Source of the DNA: Tamarix chinensis
Lineage: Eukaryota; Streptophyta; Magnoliopsida; Caryophyllales; Tamaricaceae
Direction of reading: 5' to 3'
DNA length: 64,000 nucleotides
Assembly (NCBI GenBank): GCA_030549775.1
Contig: CM060172.1
Coordinates: 125,849,122 to 125,913,121, forward strand
Below are positions 25,906-38,800 of this stretch, one piece after another; the stretch's first letter is position 1, and each line of letters begins with the position of its first letter. The translations under genes and the position numbers were made by a program. The notes under the pieces are model-generated. The model was not told the origin of the DNA. It worked only from the letters and a program-made list of their open reading frames with translations, and made no database searches.

Positions 25906-28165
25906 TGGCAGGTAATTTTGAGGACGCTAAGTATCATTATCAAATTGTAAGTATACTTCTGTGATTTTCATCCACATATTTTTCTATAATTTTACATCAA
26001 AAACAATTTCATTGTGGACATAATATTTATTTTTTGATTTATTTAAAATTAAAACACACAAATATGATAGCTTCTTTAATCTTTATATTTAATTAATGTT
26101 AACAGGCGAGTGACATCTTCATAACTAACTCTAAATTATCAAACTAGACACAATATTAAGGTAGGATGTTTCTATTTTAATTTTTTTTACTTTGTAAGTT
26201 TAATATTGTTTCTGTCTTCCAAGTTAGGCCACTAATTCAGTTTAAATATTTCTTGCAAGCTACGAACATAAGGTCTGATAAATTACAAAATTCTCTTCCC
26301 AAGTTAATATACTTGGTTTTTAAAAATTGAAAGATTTTCAACTAATGATAGTTACATTATTATTGTCGTAAATTTATATTCAAACTTTTTTTTTAAACCA
26401 TTCATTGTCTACTATATTTTGTTTTATATAAATTATAATAATATAATAATTTTTACATATCTTTAAAATATTTTGAGCAATACGGGATACTGAGATAATA
26501 AGCTTTAAAGTTTTCTTCAAAAGTTAATATATTATAATTTTTAGTAATAATATATATAGTTAAATATACTTTCTAATTAGAAAGAATGTTGATGTTCATG
26601 TTCATGTCCATGTTCATGTTGGAACCCATTTTCAGTTAACACTATACATATAATTTATTATTAGTTAAAGTATTTAAATTAAATAAACGATCAATTGATA
26701 TAGTTTACTATTTATTAATTGGTTTCAATTATTATTTTATCTTATTTATGCATTATAAAGGTGTTTATTGCCTATCATTTATAGCATTCCTAGATTATTT
26801 CCTCTTATGAAAGGTATTATACTCTTACTCTTGTAAACATTATTGTGTCATGATTCACTGTGTTATTTGTTTCCTATTCTGAAAAATATCATCATATGTT
26901 GACGTGTTTTCTATTTTGAATCGATTTTTTTCCTAATTAATCAACATGATTATCTACATTTAGAATAACATATACTATATAGTTGTGGTTGTTATTTTGG
27001 ATTAATTAACAGAAATATCTGCATTTGGAATAACATATTAAAATTCAGAAACAATGATTAATGGCTAACAGAAGGTAGCATCATATATGGTTGTGTTATA
27101 TGTTTTCAATGCGGTAATACAAATATTATGACCTATTGTACTTCTTAATATCATGGGTAGAATCATCTATTATTAATATATTTGGTTGTTTTTTTGAATA
27201 ATTAACAAAAAATTTGCATTTGGAAAAACATATACAATAGTGTCATAAAACTAATCCTATATAAATTTTCAAATACAATGCAATCATAACTCCAATCCTA
27301 AATTAAAATTTAGAAATGACTAATATGTTAGAATGTATAAATTATATGTTGACAAAGCCAAACATGTATGAAAACTGTAATTGATAATAATGGATAGTTG
27401 AACCTGATGTCGAGGCTTCTTCTGTTGTCCTTTTTCGACATAAGGTTCTGGACTTTGTTAATTTCTTCATGATGTATTTAGCTAATGCACACAAATTAAA
27501 CATGTAAATAAAAAGTGTTAATACAAATGTAAAGGAGTGAACACAATAGTAAAGCTTACTTTGAGTAATAATTTTGTCTCACTTTGTAATAATCCGTAAT
27601 ACTTTTTGAAATTACTTGATAGCTAAAAACTCAATTCAAAGTATGAATGAAAGGGAGTACGTAGGAAATGTGAGATTTCTCTTTGTATCATTTAAATAGA
27701 TAAAATAAGGAAATAGGCTATTCAAATAGGGCAGTCAAAGGAGGAGGGTATATTTGTAATTAGAGTTATATTATTGTTTACGGTTGTGTTAGCTATTGTA
27801 TATTTTTTTTCATAGTCCCCATGAATATAACTTTTATTTCAATTGACATATTTTATAAAGTTGTTGCTTATTCGTCTTGTTCATTTAATTTCTGCTTGTT
27901 TAAGGATCATATTTAGTTGGACTAAAATTAGTTGCGTAAATTTCAGAGAAAAGTAGCCTTCATTACATAATAACCAATAAAATAACATAAGATACCATAA
28001 CATCACAATAAGAATAGTATTAGGTACCAATAACAAAATGATCGGTATAATAAGCAAACATAACATGCTTAATAACGATAAATAAGTCTTTTAGGTACAA
28101 TTTCTTTTGAAAGATAGAGAAACTAATATGGGAAAACAAAATAGATATAGATATCTAAACTAATT
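25906..28165. other. AT-rich intergenic DNA, no gene seen
   Basis: It contains a short TTCATG-type run (26591-26625) and three related copies of a TGCATTTGGAATAACATAT segment (about 26955-27230). No coding frame, terminal repeat or RNA gene was recognised. Confidence 0.5.
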
Positions 28166-29374
28166 TTAGAGTTTTTCTTTCTTGATCACTACTCTTGTTT
28201 TCTTCATAGGAATAGGTGATGACAAGTCTCCATCTATGTTTCTCTTCCATCTCTTGTTTGATTCCACATCTATGGCTTTTGTTGGAGTGGTGTCATCTTC
28301 CTTGTTTGGTGTTGTGATCTCATCAGTTTGTGAAATAACCTTCAAAACAAAACTTATGAAACCCTATTTTACAATTTACAATGAATTTACAAACAATTAA
28401 ATAATCCATTTATGTTTATTTTTTCCTTTGGTTACCTACCCTTGAAAATCACTTTTGCTTGCATTTGATAGCAAGTCGGACTCCCGAGAAGTAAAAGTAA
28501 TTCAAATGCTTTTTCATCTAAACATAATTAATTATTAGTTCATCATAATATTCCAAATGGAATTAACATAGATGTCAAACATGCTTGGTCCATCATACTT
28601 GTTGACTATAGCATGATTTGTTGTGAATTTTATGACTGTATATGTAACACCCCCAAAATTCACTCCTGAAAAATTTTGTTTAACTAAAAGAAAGTTAGCG
28701 GAAGCAATTTAATAAAACGTGAACTTTGGGAGTATTACCGCCACACTTAGTACCAGACCGGTTCACTCATACCGTTCCAGTACCAAGTGCTAAGGCTAAA
28801 GGGGTAAAATACAATTTTACGAGAACTTAAGCATAAAATAATCAGAGTAGCGCGGTAAATAATTTATCAGAGTAAAATCCACCAGTGGTGGTTACAAAAC
28901 AATAATATATTGAATTTATGAATTTTAAAGAGGCAAATTAAAAACTTAACAAGTTCGGATAGTTCCTTACGCTCATTCCCGAGGCCCACTTGAAAACATC
29001 GAACAAGACCTGCAAGGGGCACTGCCCATTGAATAGGCAGGGGCCCCACGAAGGGAACCCTTCAGTACTACGGTACTGAGTAATCCTTTAAAAACGCGCT
29101 TAAAGACAGGCACGCAATGACACACATGATATACTAGGATAACCGTACATAACGACATATGTAACTATAACAATCAGATCCATACATTCACGTATTCAAC
29201 ATGTCAATCAAATATTAATGGTGTATACATGACATTCATCTTTGTCCAATCACATACTTAACAAGTTAACCGAATATCACTAGGTCATAATGAATAATCG
29301 ATACTTTAGGGCCTTAAGGCCATTAATCCATCATTAATCAATCATCTCAAATTTTAAATGTCCCTGTGAGTGCG

Positions 29375-29770
29375 GGAACCCCACTATTATAGCCGGTGGA
29401 CCGGAAATATATACAGGGCAAAACGCTCTTGGCCACTATTATTCGTCGGTGGGTCGGTCTCCAGGGCAGAACGCTCCTGGCCACTATTATTCGCCGGTGG
29501 ACCGGTCTGGCCCCGACTCACAAGGTCTTCCACTATAAGTGATTAGTATTTTTCCCATATCTTATCGATTTTACGTTTGGTTTGCTGAGCACGGTAACCC
29601 CCACTATTATAGCCGGTGGACCGGAAATATACAGGGCAAAACGCTCCCGACCACTATTGTTCGCCGGTGGCACGGTCTCTAGGGCACCCCGGCTCCTGGC
29701 CACTATTATTCGCCGGTGGACCGGTCTGGGCCCCTGCTCCGCATCTTCCTCTTTAAGTGATTAGTGTCTT
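29375..29770 (-). repeat. Duplicated CCACTATTATTCGCCGG module in the solo LTR
   Basis: Two 220-bp copies start at 29381 and 29601 (CCACTATTATAGCCGGTGGA). Each contains three sub-units with CCACTATTATTCGCCGGTGG-like cores and CAGGGC(A)AAACGCTC spacers. It matches the modules at 1330-1760 and 14220-14790 in reverse complement. Confidence 0.8.
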
Positions 29771-30639
29771 AAACGTATCTTATTCAGAAGTGTTCCACCC
29801 TTGACATGCATGGCTAACTATATCCACACTTATCCTCCCAGAAGGGCCTGTCCCATATCTTGAGACCTCTGCACCTCCTAACTCGGTTCTCTCCAAAAAC
29901 CCTAACTCGGGCCTATGTGGCCCATCCTTCTCCGTAGTACACATCCCGACTAATTCAACACCCCACACGCCACGACCCTTAGATCCAATCCTCGCTATCT
30001 ACCCCACTCATTCTCTTTTACTTATATTATTTTCTTTTTCTTTTTCTACCTTCTCACATTAGGGTTTCTTCCTAACCCTAGTTGGGTCTCCTATGCACCC
30101 TTATACCGTCCCACGTACTATTTTTCGCCCGAAGCTCCCAGACACCCAAACGACACTTCTGTTACCTTCCTCACATCCTGAGGTAACTTTCCACACGTAA
30201 AGTCTGCCCCCATGCGGACTCTAACCAACCCATGCAAATCCTAGTTTCTCCCGTACCTACATTAGCCAACTTACTTCCCTTTGGTCATCTTTCTCTCTCA
30301 TTACTCTTTTTCATGCCTCCATACCCGACTACCACAATAATTATCCTAGCATGCATGTCCCTAAGGGCCACATCACATCACATCATAACACATAGCATAT
30401 CCATATCAGCACATACCAAAAAGAGCACATGAACACACCTTGGTTCCAAGCCATACCACACATGAAGCAATTAAAATAGCAACATATAGGTCTCGACATA
30501 AAAATTATACAAGGCATTCAAGGCACGTAGGACATATAGCACACATTTGACTTTAGCTACACCCTTACTCGGTTTAGGTTACCGAGCTATCTTTCACATA
30601 AATTAGGCCCCTAGACGTCCTTTATAACCGTTACATTTA

Positions 30640-31480
30640 ATATATTCCCCATTTAGTTTGTTAGATTATCAATTTACCCATTTCCTTTATTATAATTAAC
30701 AAATCACCATTAGTTGGTCAAATTACCAATTTACCCCCGTTCATTATCCTAATTACCAAATTACCCATCTAGTTGGTTAAATTACCAAATTACCCCTCAC
30801 ATTTGTCATATTTACGATTTTACCCCTCTCCATTATTAAGTCATCAAATTACCCTTTAATTATTTAAATTATTATTTTTACCCTTCTCAATTATTATAGT
30901 TACCAATTTACTCCTTTTCAATTTCCACTTTTACCCCTTTGATTTACAAATTACCATTTTACCCATTCACCTTCAAACTTACCATTTTACCCGCTTAACT
31001 TCCAAAAATTACCATATCGCCCTTTTACTTATTAAACTTCCATTTATCCTTAATTATGAAATTACTATCTTACCTCTTTTAATTCTCAAATTACCATTCT
31101 ACTCGTTATCCTAAAATTACTATTTTACCCTCTAATTATAAAATTACAATCTTACCCTTTTATTACAAAATTATCAATTATCCTTGTTATTACAATTTAC
31201 CAAATTACCCCTTTCATTACAATTTTACCAAATTGCCCTTTTATGATAAAATGTCCATTTTACCCTTTTATTACAAAATTACAACTTTAACCTTTTATTA
31301 TAAATTACCATTTTGCCCTCTTCTTACAAAATTACAATTTAATCACAAATTACTATTTTACCCTTTATTTACAAAATTACTATTTTGCCCCTTTAATTAC
31401 AAAATTACCAATTTATCCTTCCACTTACAAATTTACCATCTTACCCCTTATTACTCCACTTGTATTAAATTATTATTATT
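30640..31480. repeat. Degenerate array of AAATTACCATTTTACCC units
   Basis: Roughly twenty or more copies of a ~20-25 bp unit of the form AAATTACCATTTTACCCCTT run head to tail, with A-rich and pyrimidine-rich halves alternating. An open frame at 31233-31517 is a by-product of the repeat. Confidence 0.8.
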
Positions 31481-32039
31481 ACTACATAAAATATTAACTT
31501 TAATCACTCATCTTTGATTCTTATAATTAATGTAACATTATTAGCATCCATATATATATTCTAGACCATAACTGTGTACAAGATACATTAATAAAATTCG
31601 CTAAGGCTCACAAAATACTAATCATGCAATAAAGATCACAATACCATGATAAAACATGGATAATACTTAACATTTTCATTAATAACCAACTTCTACCTTA
31701 AACAATTTCTCCAAACATGGCACATAATCTATCATACTTCCTTTTCATCAACCAACTCAAGAAAACATATATAGTATACTAGACAACATATATTAAACAT
31801 AATACACATTAAAATTGCCTAATGTGCTAACATACGTTAATCCATATATTTAAGCGGAATTTAACGGTTACCTCGATTTCGCAAAACGAACCTTACCGGT
31901 ATTCCAGTTAAAGGTCCAAGCCTTGATTATAAAAACCAATACCTAAAAATAATATAAAGATTTATTACATTAGAAAAGATAAAAACCAAATCATAAGGCT
32001 TATAACACTTAATTACTCAAATAATTAAACTAAAATATT

Positions 32040-33325
32040 TTTATACCTTAAAAATATTAAACAAGTAAACCAAAGAGGGCAGCAGCTCATACTGCTCATG
32101 CAGCATGAGCTGCATGCAGAGAAAGAATAAAAAAAGGGGCTCGAAGGTGGTGGAAGTAGGGAAAATGGGTATTTTCGGGTTGGTAGTTTGGGGCTAGAAA
32201 AGAAGGTGGTTGGGGGCGGAATTGGGGCAAGGGAATGGTGCAGAAGTGGAGAGGGGGTGTAGTTGGTTGTCGGGGATGGGTTGAAGGTGGCTAAGGGCGG
32301 CGGAGGCGGCGGCGACAAGGCTGCGAAGGTGGCGGCCGAGGAGGGAGGTCGAGATGGGGCTGGCGAGGAAGGAAAATGAGGAGGAAAAATGGAGGCTCTC
32401 GGGTGACGGTTTCGACCAAAGGAGAATTGGGGATGGTAGAGGGGGTTGCAGAGAGTAATAAGGTGGCTCAGGTGGCGGCGGAAGCGGCGGGACGGCGGCG
32501 TAATGAGGCATTGCAGGGCGGTTGCCGAGAAGGGGGTGAACGGGAGAGAAAAGAAGAGAGGAGGAAGGATGGGGCTGCGGGGTGGCTCAACGGGGACTGT
32601 GATGGTTCGAGGATGAGGCAGGGGGTGGCAGGAGGTGGTGTAGGTGGTGGTTGAGGCGGCGTAAGCGGCGGATCGGCGGCGGCGAAACAAAAACAGGGGG
32701 AAGGGAGGAGAAGAAAGGGAGAAAAGAGAGGCTCGAGAGCATGGGGAAGGCTCGAAAAAAAATGCAGAAAGGGCAGGGAAGGAGGATTAAATAGAAGAGG
32801 AAGAGAAGGGGAAGGATAGGGCGGCTTGAGGGGTGTCAGTAGGGTTGTAGGGGAATGGAGTTGCAGGGAGAGGGAAGGGTTATGGCAATGGCAGGGAGAG
32901 GGAGAGGGAGACAGGAATGGGCAGAGAAAACGACGCGAGGGAGAGAGAGAGAGAGAGGGAGAGAGACAGGCGAGTCAACGGGGGAGAGGGAGCTGCAGAT
33001 CCGGCGGCGTAAATCTCGCCGGTGATGAGGGAGGAAGAAGACGAAGGAAGAAGGAAGAAGAAATGGTTGGGGCTGGGCGTGCAAGGGTGGACCGGCCGAA
33101 GAAAGAAAAAAAAAGAAGCAGACCGGTCGAGGAAGAAAGAAAAGAAAGGAGGAGAGGGGGGGCGGCCGGCTCGACGCAGGAGGAGGCAGGAAACTGGGCC
33201 AGCCCAGTCGCGTAGGAGGGAAAGAGGGAGAGGGCAGGCCAACTGGCCGGCGGCCCAAGGAAGGAAAAAAAAAAGAAAAAGAAAGAAAAGAGAGAAGAAG
33301 AAAAAAAGGGAAAAGGGGAAAGGAA
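32040..33325. repeat. Purine-rich, G-rich low-complexity block of the solo LTR
   Basis: The plus strand is strongly G+A rich, with GGCGGCGG, GAGAGAG and GGAAGAAG runs. It gives frames of up to 221 codons on the minus strand and 129 on the plus strand over the same bases. These frames are rich in Pro and Ser, or in Arg, Gly and Lys, with no domains. It corresponds to the pyrimidine block of the LTR at 11755-15666. Confidence 0.7.
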
Positions 33326-35809
33326 AATTATTTTAATTAAAATAATTTAATTTATAAATGGTAAGGTAAAATATTTTTGGATAATAAATTTATTTAACAA
33401 TTTAATTGAAATATAAGGATTTAAAGGGATAATTTTAGTAAAATAATAATTTGGAAAATTATTTAAATAATAAGAGTATGATAAAATAACAAAATATTTA
33501 TTTTAATTTATTAAAATATTTATACCAAATTTCATACACTCAAAAATCCATAAAACAATTAAATTAAAAATATTTAAAAGCTAATTTATCCAAAATAAAA
33601 TTTATTTACTAAAATATAGGGTTTTAAAAATCCGGGGGATTACAGTATATGCTCCCAAGTTGCCATCCTTAATTTGCACAAAAAATAGTACTACCTTATT
33701 GAACATGATTTCAAGTTCACATGGTAGACCCTCATCTGACATCTATACTTAGTAAAATAATTATTTGAATTAAGAATGAAACATGGATTTAGGTAATAAT
33801 AATTCACCTATAGTCTATGTTATACCTTTATATTAGCCTCTTCTAGTTCCTTTGCTGATTTTCCCATCAGTTCCTTGCATTCTTTGTTCCACATTAGAAA
33901 TGGAGCATTATTTGTGTCATCAACAACTCTGACTTGTATCTTGTACCTTATATTACCACTTTATTTTGCATTTTTCGCAATTAAATTTGTCTCCACTTGG
34001 TTTTAGCTTCTTGAAGCATCTTTTGCATGCAATGTAATACCAATTTCCTTCTGTCTCCACTACTACTATTATTGATCTAATCCAGAACTTTCCTGTCTAC
34101 ATATTGTTACCATAATTAAAATGTAATCATATTTGATTAACTAATTTAAAATTATTATTCAAAAAATATGATATTTAACATACTTCCTCATTTTTTTAGC
34201 TCCTATAGAGATTTAAATGGCCACCTTCCACTTGCTAACTCACCATCAATAATATATGATGGTAAAACTTGTGTGTCACTAATGGTTGTAGTAGTGTTTC
34301 TGTCAGGTGGAAATCTGAAACATTGGAATATAGTTAGAGTTATTAAGAAGTTGTATATAAAATAATATTAAATGGTGTTTCATTTGTTTTAGAAAGCACT
34401 ACTCTTTTGCAAAGTCTTGAATTTCTTTTTCATCATATAGAACATTATTCATGCATGTATAATCGGAATTAACATACAAATATTGTTTTTACCTCTAAAT
34501 ATTCTGACTTTGACAAACTGTAATATGATGTAAACTGTCTGAGGGCTACACTCTTTCACATATGTGTTTAGCTCCATAGCAAGTTCACCCCATAGTGTAC
34601 AATCTATGGTATTCTGTCTACAAAATATGATTATTGTAAGTAAGACTCACGTGTAACAACATTTCTTTATTTGTTTTCAATGCCGAAGTCTAGCTGATTT
34701 GTCATTTGCCCATAAATTTCTTTTGTTTGCATGTTGTGGATGCTCACTACCTTGCCAATCACATCTGTTAAAGTTTTAATAATGTTAATAATGTTGTAAA
34801 TGATGTGTACAGAGTTGAATAACCTTACCAATAAGTATGGAAGTATCTGTTATGGGTAAAGCTTCATATGAGACAAACTGATATAGATGCTTTGGAAACA
34901 TGTCCATTCTTTGAAAAAATTTAGTGTCTGTCATGAAATAAATGACATATGGAAATCTTCTTGTTTTTGTGCCCATTTTGTTGTCAGCAACAATAATTTT
35001 TTTTAAGTGGTATAGGTTTCCTTCAGATAAAATCTGCTTGAATTTTTGAATGAGTGGCCTTCTAATTGATGCATGCACTCTAACTCCCTGCGATGTACCA
35101 TAACAAGTAATACTGATGTCTTACTATATGTTTTAAGAATTTAACATTAATTTTAATTTGAAATAATTACCTGACTGTCATGCATAATACATTTTATTGA
35201 GTATGCTTGATATTTGTTATCATAGGATTTTATTTCATAAATTTTAATCATTCTCAGTTGAAATGCATATGTTGTTAAAGAAGTGTTGATTTCATTTAGT
35301 AAAGAAAATAAAGGCATATTGGACTGATTATGATATCCGAAAGGAAAAAAATACAAAGTTAGTAATGTATTAAATAAGTAAATAAGTAAACAAACTGTTT
35401 AATCAAATGTTGTAGGAAGAAAATACAGATTTTTTTTTGGTTAATGCTAGAGCTGTACATGGGACTTGGAATAGAGTATGTTTCGAGTTATAGGTGGGAC
35501 TTGGAAGAAAATCTGTTTAAGGACGTGGTTATGAGAAGATGATATATTTGTATATATTGTATAAATTATAAACTATTGTAAAATACTGTTCTAAAGTAAG
35601 ATATATGATATGATAGATATCTGACCATTGATATAAGTTTTTATATTTTATAAACCATTGATTCATTGATATCCGGCCATTAATCTATTAAAATGGACAT
35701 GTAAGTATGCAGATTAATGAGTTATTTGGACCGGAAAATGTCCTGTCCAAACAACTCTGTTTTTATATACAGCGAGATAGCGAGCCGACTCCTTGACGTA
35801 CGGAAACGG

Positions 35810-38800
35810 ATGATGAAGGCAGCGAGTTTGCTGCGATCTCCGCCGAAAGCGCCGCCAGTTTTCCCAAGCTACTACTATAAACCTTTAGGCAAATTTAGCC
35901 ATTACCGCCGATCCCTCTCGACTAATTCTACACTCTCTTCGATTTCGTCATCCCTTACTCCACCTACCTCACATGAGCCCCGAACTCCACTCTTTCTAAG
36001 GCCACTTGTCTACTCTTCATCAGTCTCTGACATCCAAACATTCTTCAACTGGGCCAGAGCCCTCGCTAACTCTGTCGGCTCTATTTTTGTCCAAACAGAC
36101 AATGGCCCGGATTCGACCCTCTTGCTCAGAGAACTCAGATGGTTCCTCGAAGACACCATTGAAGACACTTCACTTGTTTCTGAATTGGGTTATTCTCAAA
36201 ATGATGCAAGAGTGGTCAATTTGAGGGCAAGTCTAGAACAAATGTATGAACTATGGAACCAGAGGATTAAGGAGAGAAAGCCGTTTCAGTATATTGTTGG
36301 GTGTGAGCATTGGAGAGACTTGGTGTTGAGTGTTGAAGAAGGGGTTTTAATACCAAGGCCGGAAACTGAAAAGATCGTGGATTTGGTTGGTGATTTGGTT
36401 AGGGATAATGAATCGCTAAGGGAAGGGTTATGGGCTGATCTCGGTACTGGCAGTGGCGCTCTTGCTATAGGTATTGCGACGATTCTGGGGCGAAATGGAC
36501 GGGTGATTGCTACTGATGTGAGCCCTATTTCTTTAGCAGTTGCCAACTTTAATGTCCAAAGATATGGCCTCCAGGTTAGTTTTTAATTTCTCTGTTTGGC
36601 ATGGCGATCATCTGTTGTAATAATATGCAATGGACGAAATTCTTTCCAATTGTGAATTGAGTCTACTTAGTTGGCTGCCGTTTATGATTATTCACAAATA
36701 CATATTATAGGGTTTTCTTTTGCTGTTTTCCCCTATGCCTTAAAATTGACTTGTATTTGCGTTGATGTTTTTGTGTATGTTGGGTTGCTGACCTGTTTGG
36801 AAAGTATTATAAATGTTAGCAGTCAGGCGGAAGTTCGAAAATGAATAAAATATATTCTGTCTTTGCTAGGAAGAATTGAAGTCTGATGTTTGAGAAAAAA
36901 AAATAGAGTGAAATGTTTTCTCCATCAAATTTGGGATGTCGAGACAATGGTTACCTATTACATAAGAGGTCTTAGGCCATTGATATGTAGCTCTTGAAGG
37001 TTCATCTATCTTTGGAAGCATATTCCGTAATGTTGAAACACTCATTTTTGAACATGCAAGATTTACTTTGTCTGAAACTGGAAGCAAAAAACCATTAGTA
37101 GCTTCTTTGGATAGAGGTGAATTGAGGTTAGGATAAACATTTGAAATTAACTTAGGTGTAGGAAATGAAGATAACTTGAGATGAATGTTTTAAAATTTCG
37201 TTTGGATGAAAATAATCTAATTTGGAATTTCGTTTGAATTGAGGTGAATGAAGGTTAAAAATAAAATAAACGATACTTATACCTAAAGTCCCTTCTATAA
37301 CACACATATTAGGGGAAGGTATTTTTGTCCAATTTGGTAAAATTTTATTTAATGTTTTCCCTTTATCTCCCAAATTTGAGGTTAATAAAAATGAGGAGAA
37401 TTGGGGTGAATGAAGGGAAAAAATTTAACCCTCATTAACTCTAGTGAACTTTTTAATTTTGTATCCAAACAGAGTAAATGTAGGTGAATCAGTCAATTTA
37501 CCCGACTCACCCCAAACCAAACAGACTATCAAAGAAACGCGACTTTTCTCTTTTTTTAACTCAACTACTGTTGCCGGCAACAGCATCTATGAGTTTAGGT
37601 AGCTTGCAGGATTTCAGTCTGAAAGAGAAGCCTTTCTTAGGGTATGTATGGTTTGTATAAACAGGGTGAAGTGCTGATGCTAGTTTGATTATAGTAATTA
37701 TTCGGTCATTGGACTTTCTTAGAGAGTTTGTGTTCCTTAAGGAATTGGCTTTTTCTTTTTTTGTAATTTTTATCATCCTTTGCTATAGACTAGGTATTTT
37801 AAGTGGAATTTTATGTAATAGATCCAATTGTTTTCCTGAGAGCACTGCCATCAATCAATATTGTATTATGCCACCTCATATGTAGCACATGTTTTACATG
37901 CTCTGCAGTCTGAATCTGGTTGCAGAGCGAAGTTCTTTAGTCTATGATTGACTTTCTGAGTTTCACAATGGATTCTGTTTGTACATCACATTTGGCACAT
38001 TGGAGATTGCACTAAGAATTTGGTGAAGAACTCAAGGGTTTTGCCTTGAAGGTATTTTTGAGCATGTATCATACCACTTTTTTGTCCCCCTTTTTCATTT
38101 TGATGGCTTATCAGTTGTACATCAGGATTGAGGCCTACAAGGCTACAACGGCCTCTTCCCTTTCCCTTTTTCTTCTTCATGCAGGCCTTGTAGGGGTGGG
38201 GTTCCCATCTACTTTTATAGAGTCTAAATTTCAAGATTCTCTTTTAAGTCCTCAATCCTGTTATTCTTATGCCTAAGAGATATGCACATCTCTCAACATA
38301 TTAAGGACTACTAGGATCTTGAAAGTGGGAAAGAGGTTGACAGCCACATGTTTATTTCTTCCTTTTTTCACAATTCAAACGTATGTGCCAAAAGCAAAAA
38401 TACAGTGTATTTCCCCAACCATTGACTGTTGATGTAGATGATACAAATTATCAAATCTAAAGGTATCCTTCTATTTTTTTTTTCCTAGGATGTTGTTGAG
38501 ATAAAGGAAGGGTCTTGGTTTGACCCTCTAATGCATGCCGAAGGAGAGCTTGCAGGTCTTGTTAGTAATCCGCCATATATACCGAGTGCCAATATCAGTG
38601 GGCTACAAGCTGAAGTTGCTAAACATGAACCAAGACTTGCATTGGATGGTGGTTTTGAAGGCGTGGATGATCTCCTCTATCTCTGTAGAATGGCAGCTAG
38701 AATGCTTAAGTCAGGTGGCTATTTTGCTTTTGAGGTACTTGATCTTAACCATTTTGATAGTTAATACTTTTCTTTCCAAAATGTGTTATTTATGCTCTTT

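Larger units (their letters stand above)
28643..33644 (-). mobile_element. Solo LTR (5002 bp), gypsy long-LTR type, TSD GTATA
   Basis: Plus-strand ends are TGTAACACCCCC at 28643 and GGGGGATTACA at 33644, with identical flanks GTATA at 28638-28642 and 33645-33649. The GCGGAAGC segment near 28700 is the reverse complement of the CTTCCGC found before the 3' end of related LTRs, which sets minus orientation. It has no second LTR, no gag or pol, and no intact gene despite long frames on both strands. It lies inside an RPA-like exon. Internal order from its 5' end: AT-rich start (33330-33644), purine-rich block on the plus strand, AATTACC array, duplicated module, 3' end. Confidence 0.88.
28166..35317 (-). 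pseudogene. RPA1-like (replication protein A large subunit) gene, split by a solo LTR
   Basis: Minus-strand exons read as a plant RPA70 homologue of the Helitron-associated kind. Exon 1 (35171-35317) starts MPLFSLLNEI and ends at a GTAATT donor. Exon 2 (34829-35087) holds VHASIRRPLIQKF and FVSYEALP, an OB-fold. Next come DVIGKVVSIHNMQ (34764 down) and DCTLWGELAMEL (34493-34617), the second OB-fold. A zinc ribbon with WYYIACKRC and CEKCK (about 33970-34080) precedes YKIQVRVVDDTN and LMWNKECKELMGKS (Rep_fac-A C domain). The frame then meets the LTR at 33644 and resumes at 28642 with VIKFTTNHAIVNKYDG. The basic tail ends with stop TAA at 28166-28168. Lesions seen are the insertion, a one-base frameshift near 33957, and no canonical donor after the third exon. 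It would bind single-stranded DNA, but this copy is inactive. Some exon limits are uncertain. Confidence 0.75.

Noticed and set aside
32025..32690. 221-codon minus-strand frame and overlapping plus-strand frames (32376-32654, 32826-33336)
   Set aside because: Low-complexity Pro/Ser or Arg/Gly products of a purine-skewed block inside a solo LTR; frames open on both strands, no domain.
37080..37535. Possible MITE in intron 1 of the methyltransferase gene
   Set aside because: Motifs such as CCAAACAGA and GGGGTGAA hint at one, but no convincing terminal inverted repeat or target duplication was found.
38120..38195. Short inverted repeat AGGCCTACAAGGC / GCCTTGTAGGG
   Set aside because: Only about 11 bp per arm in an intron; too short to claim.
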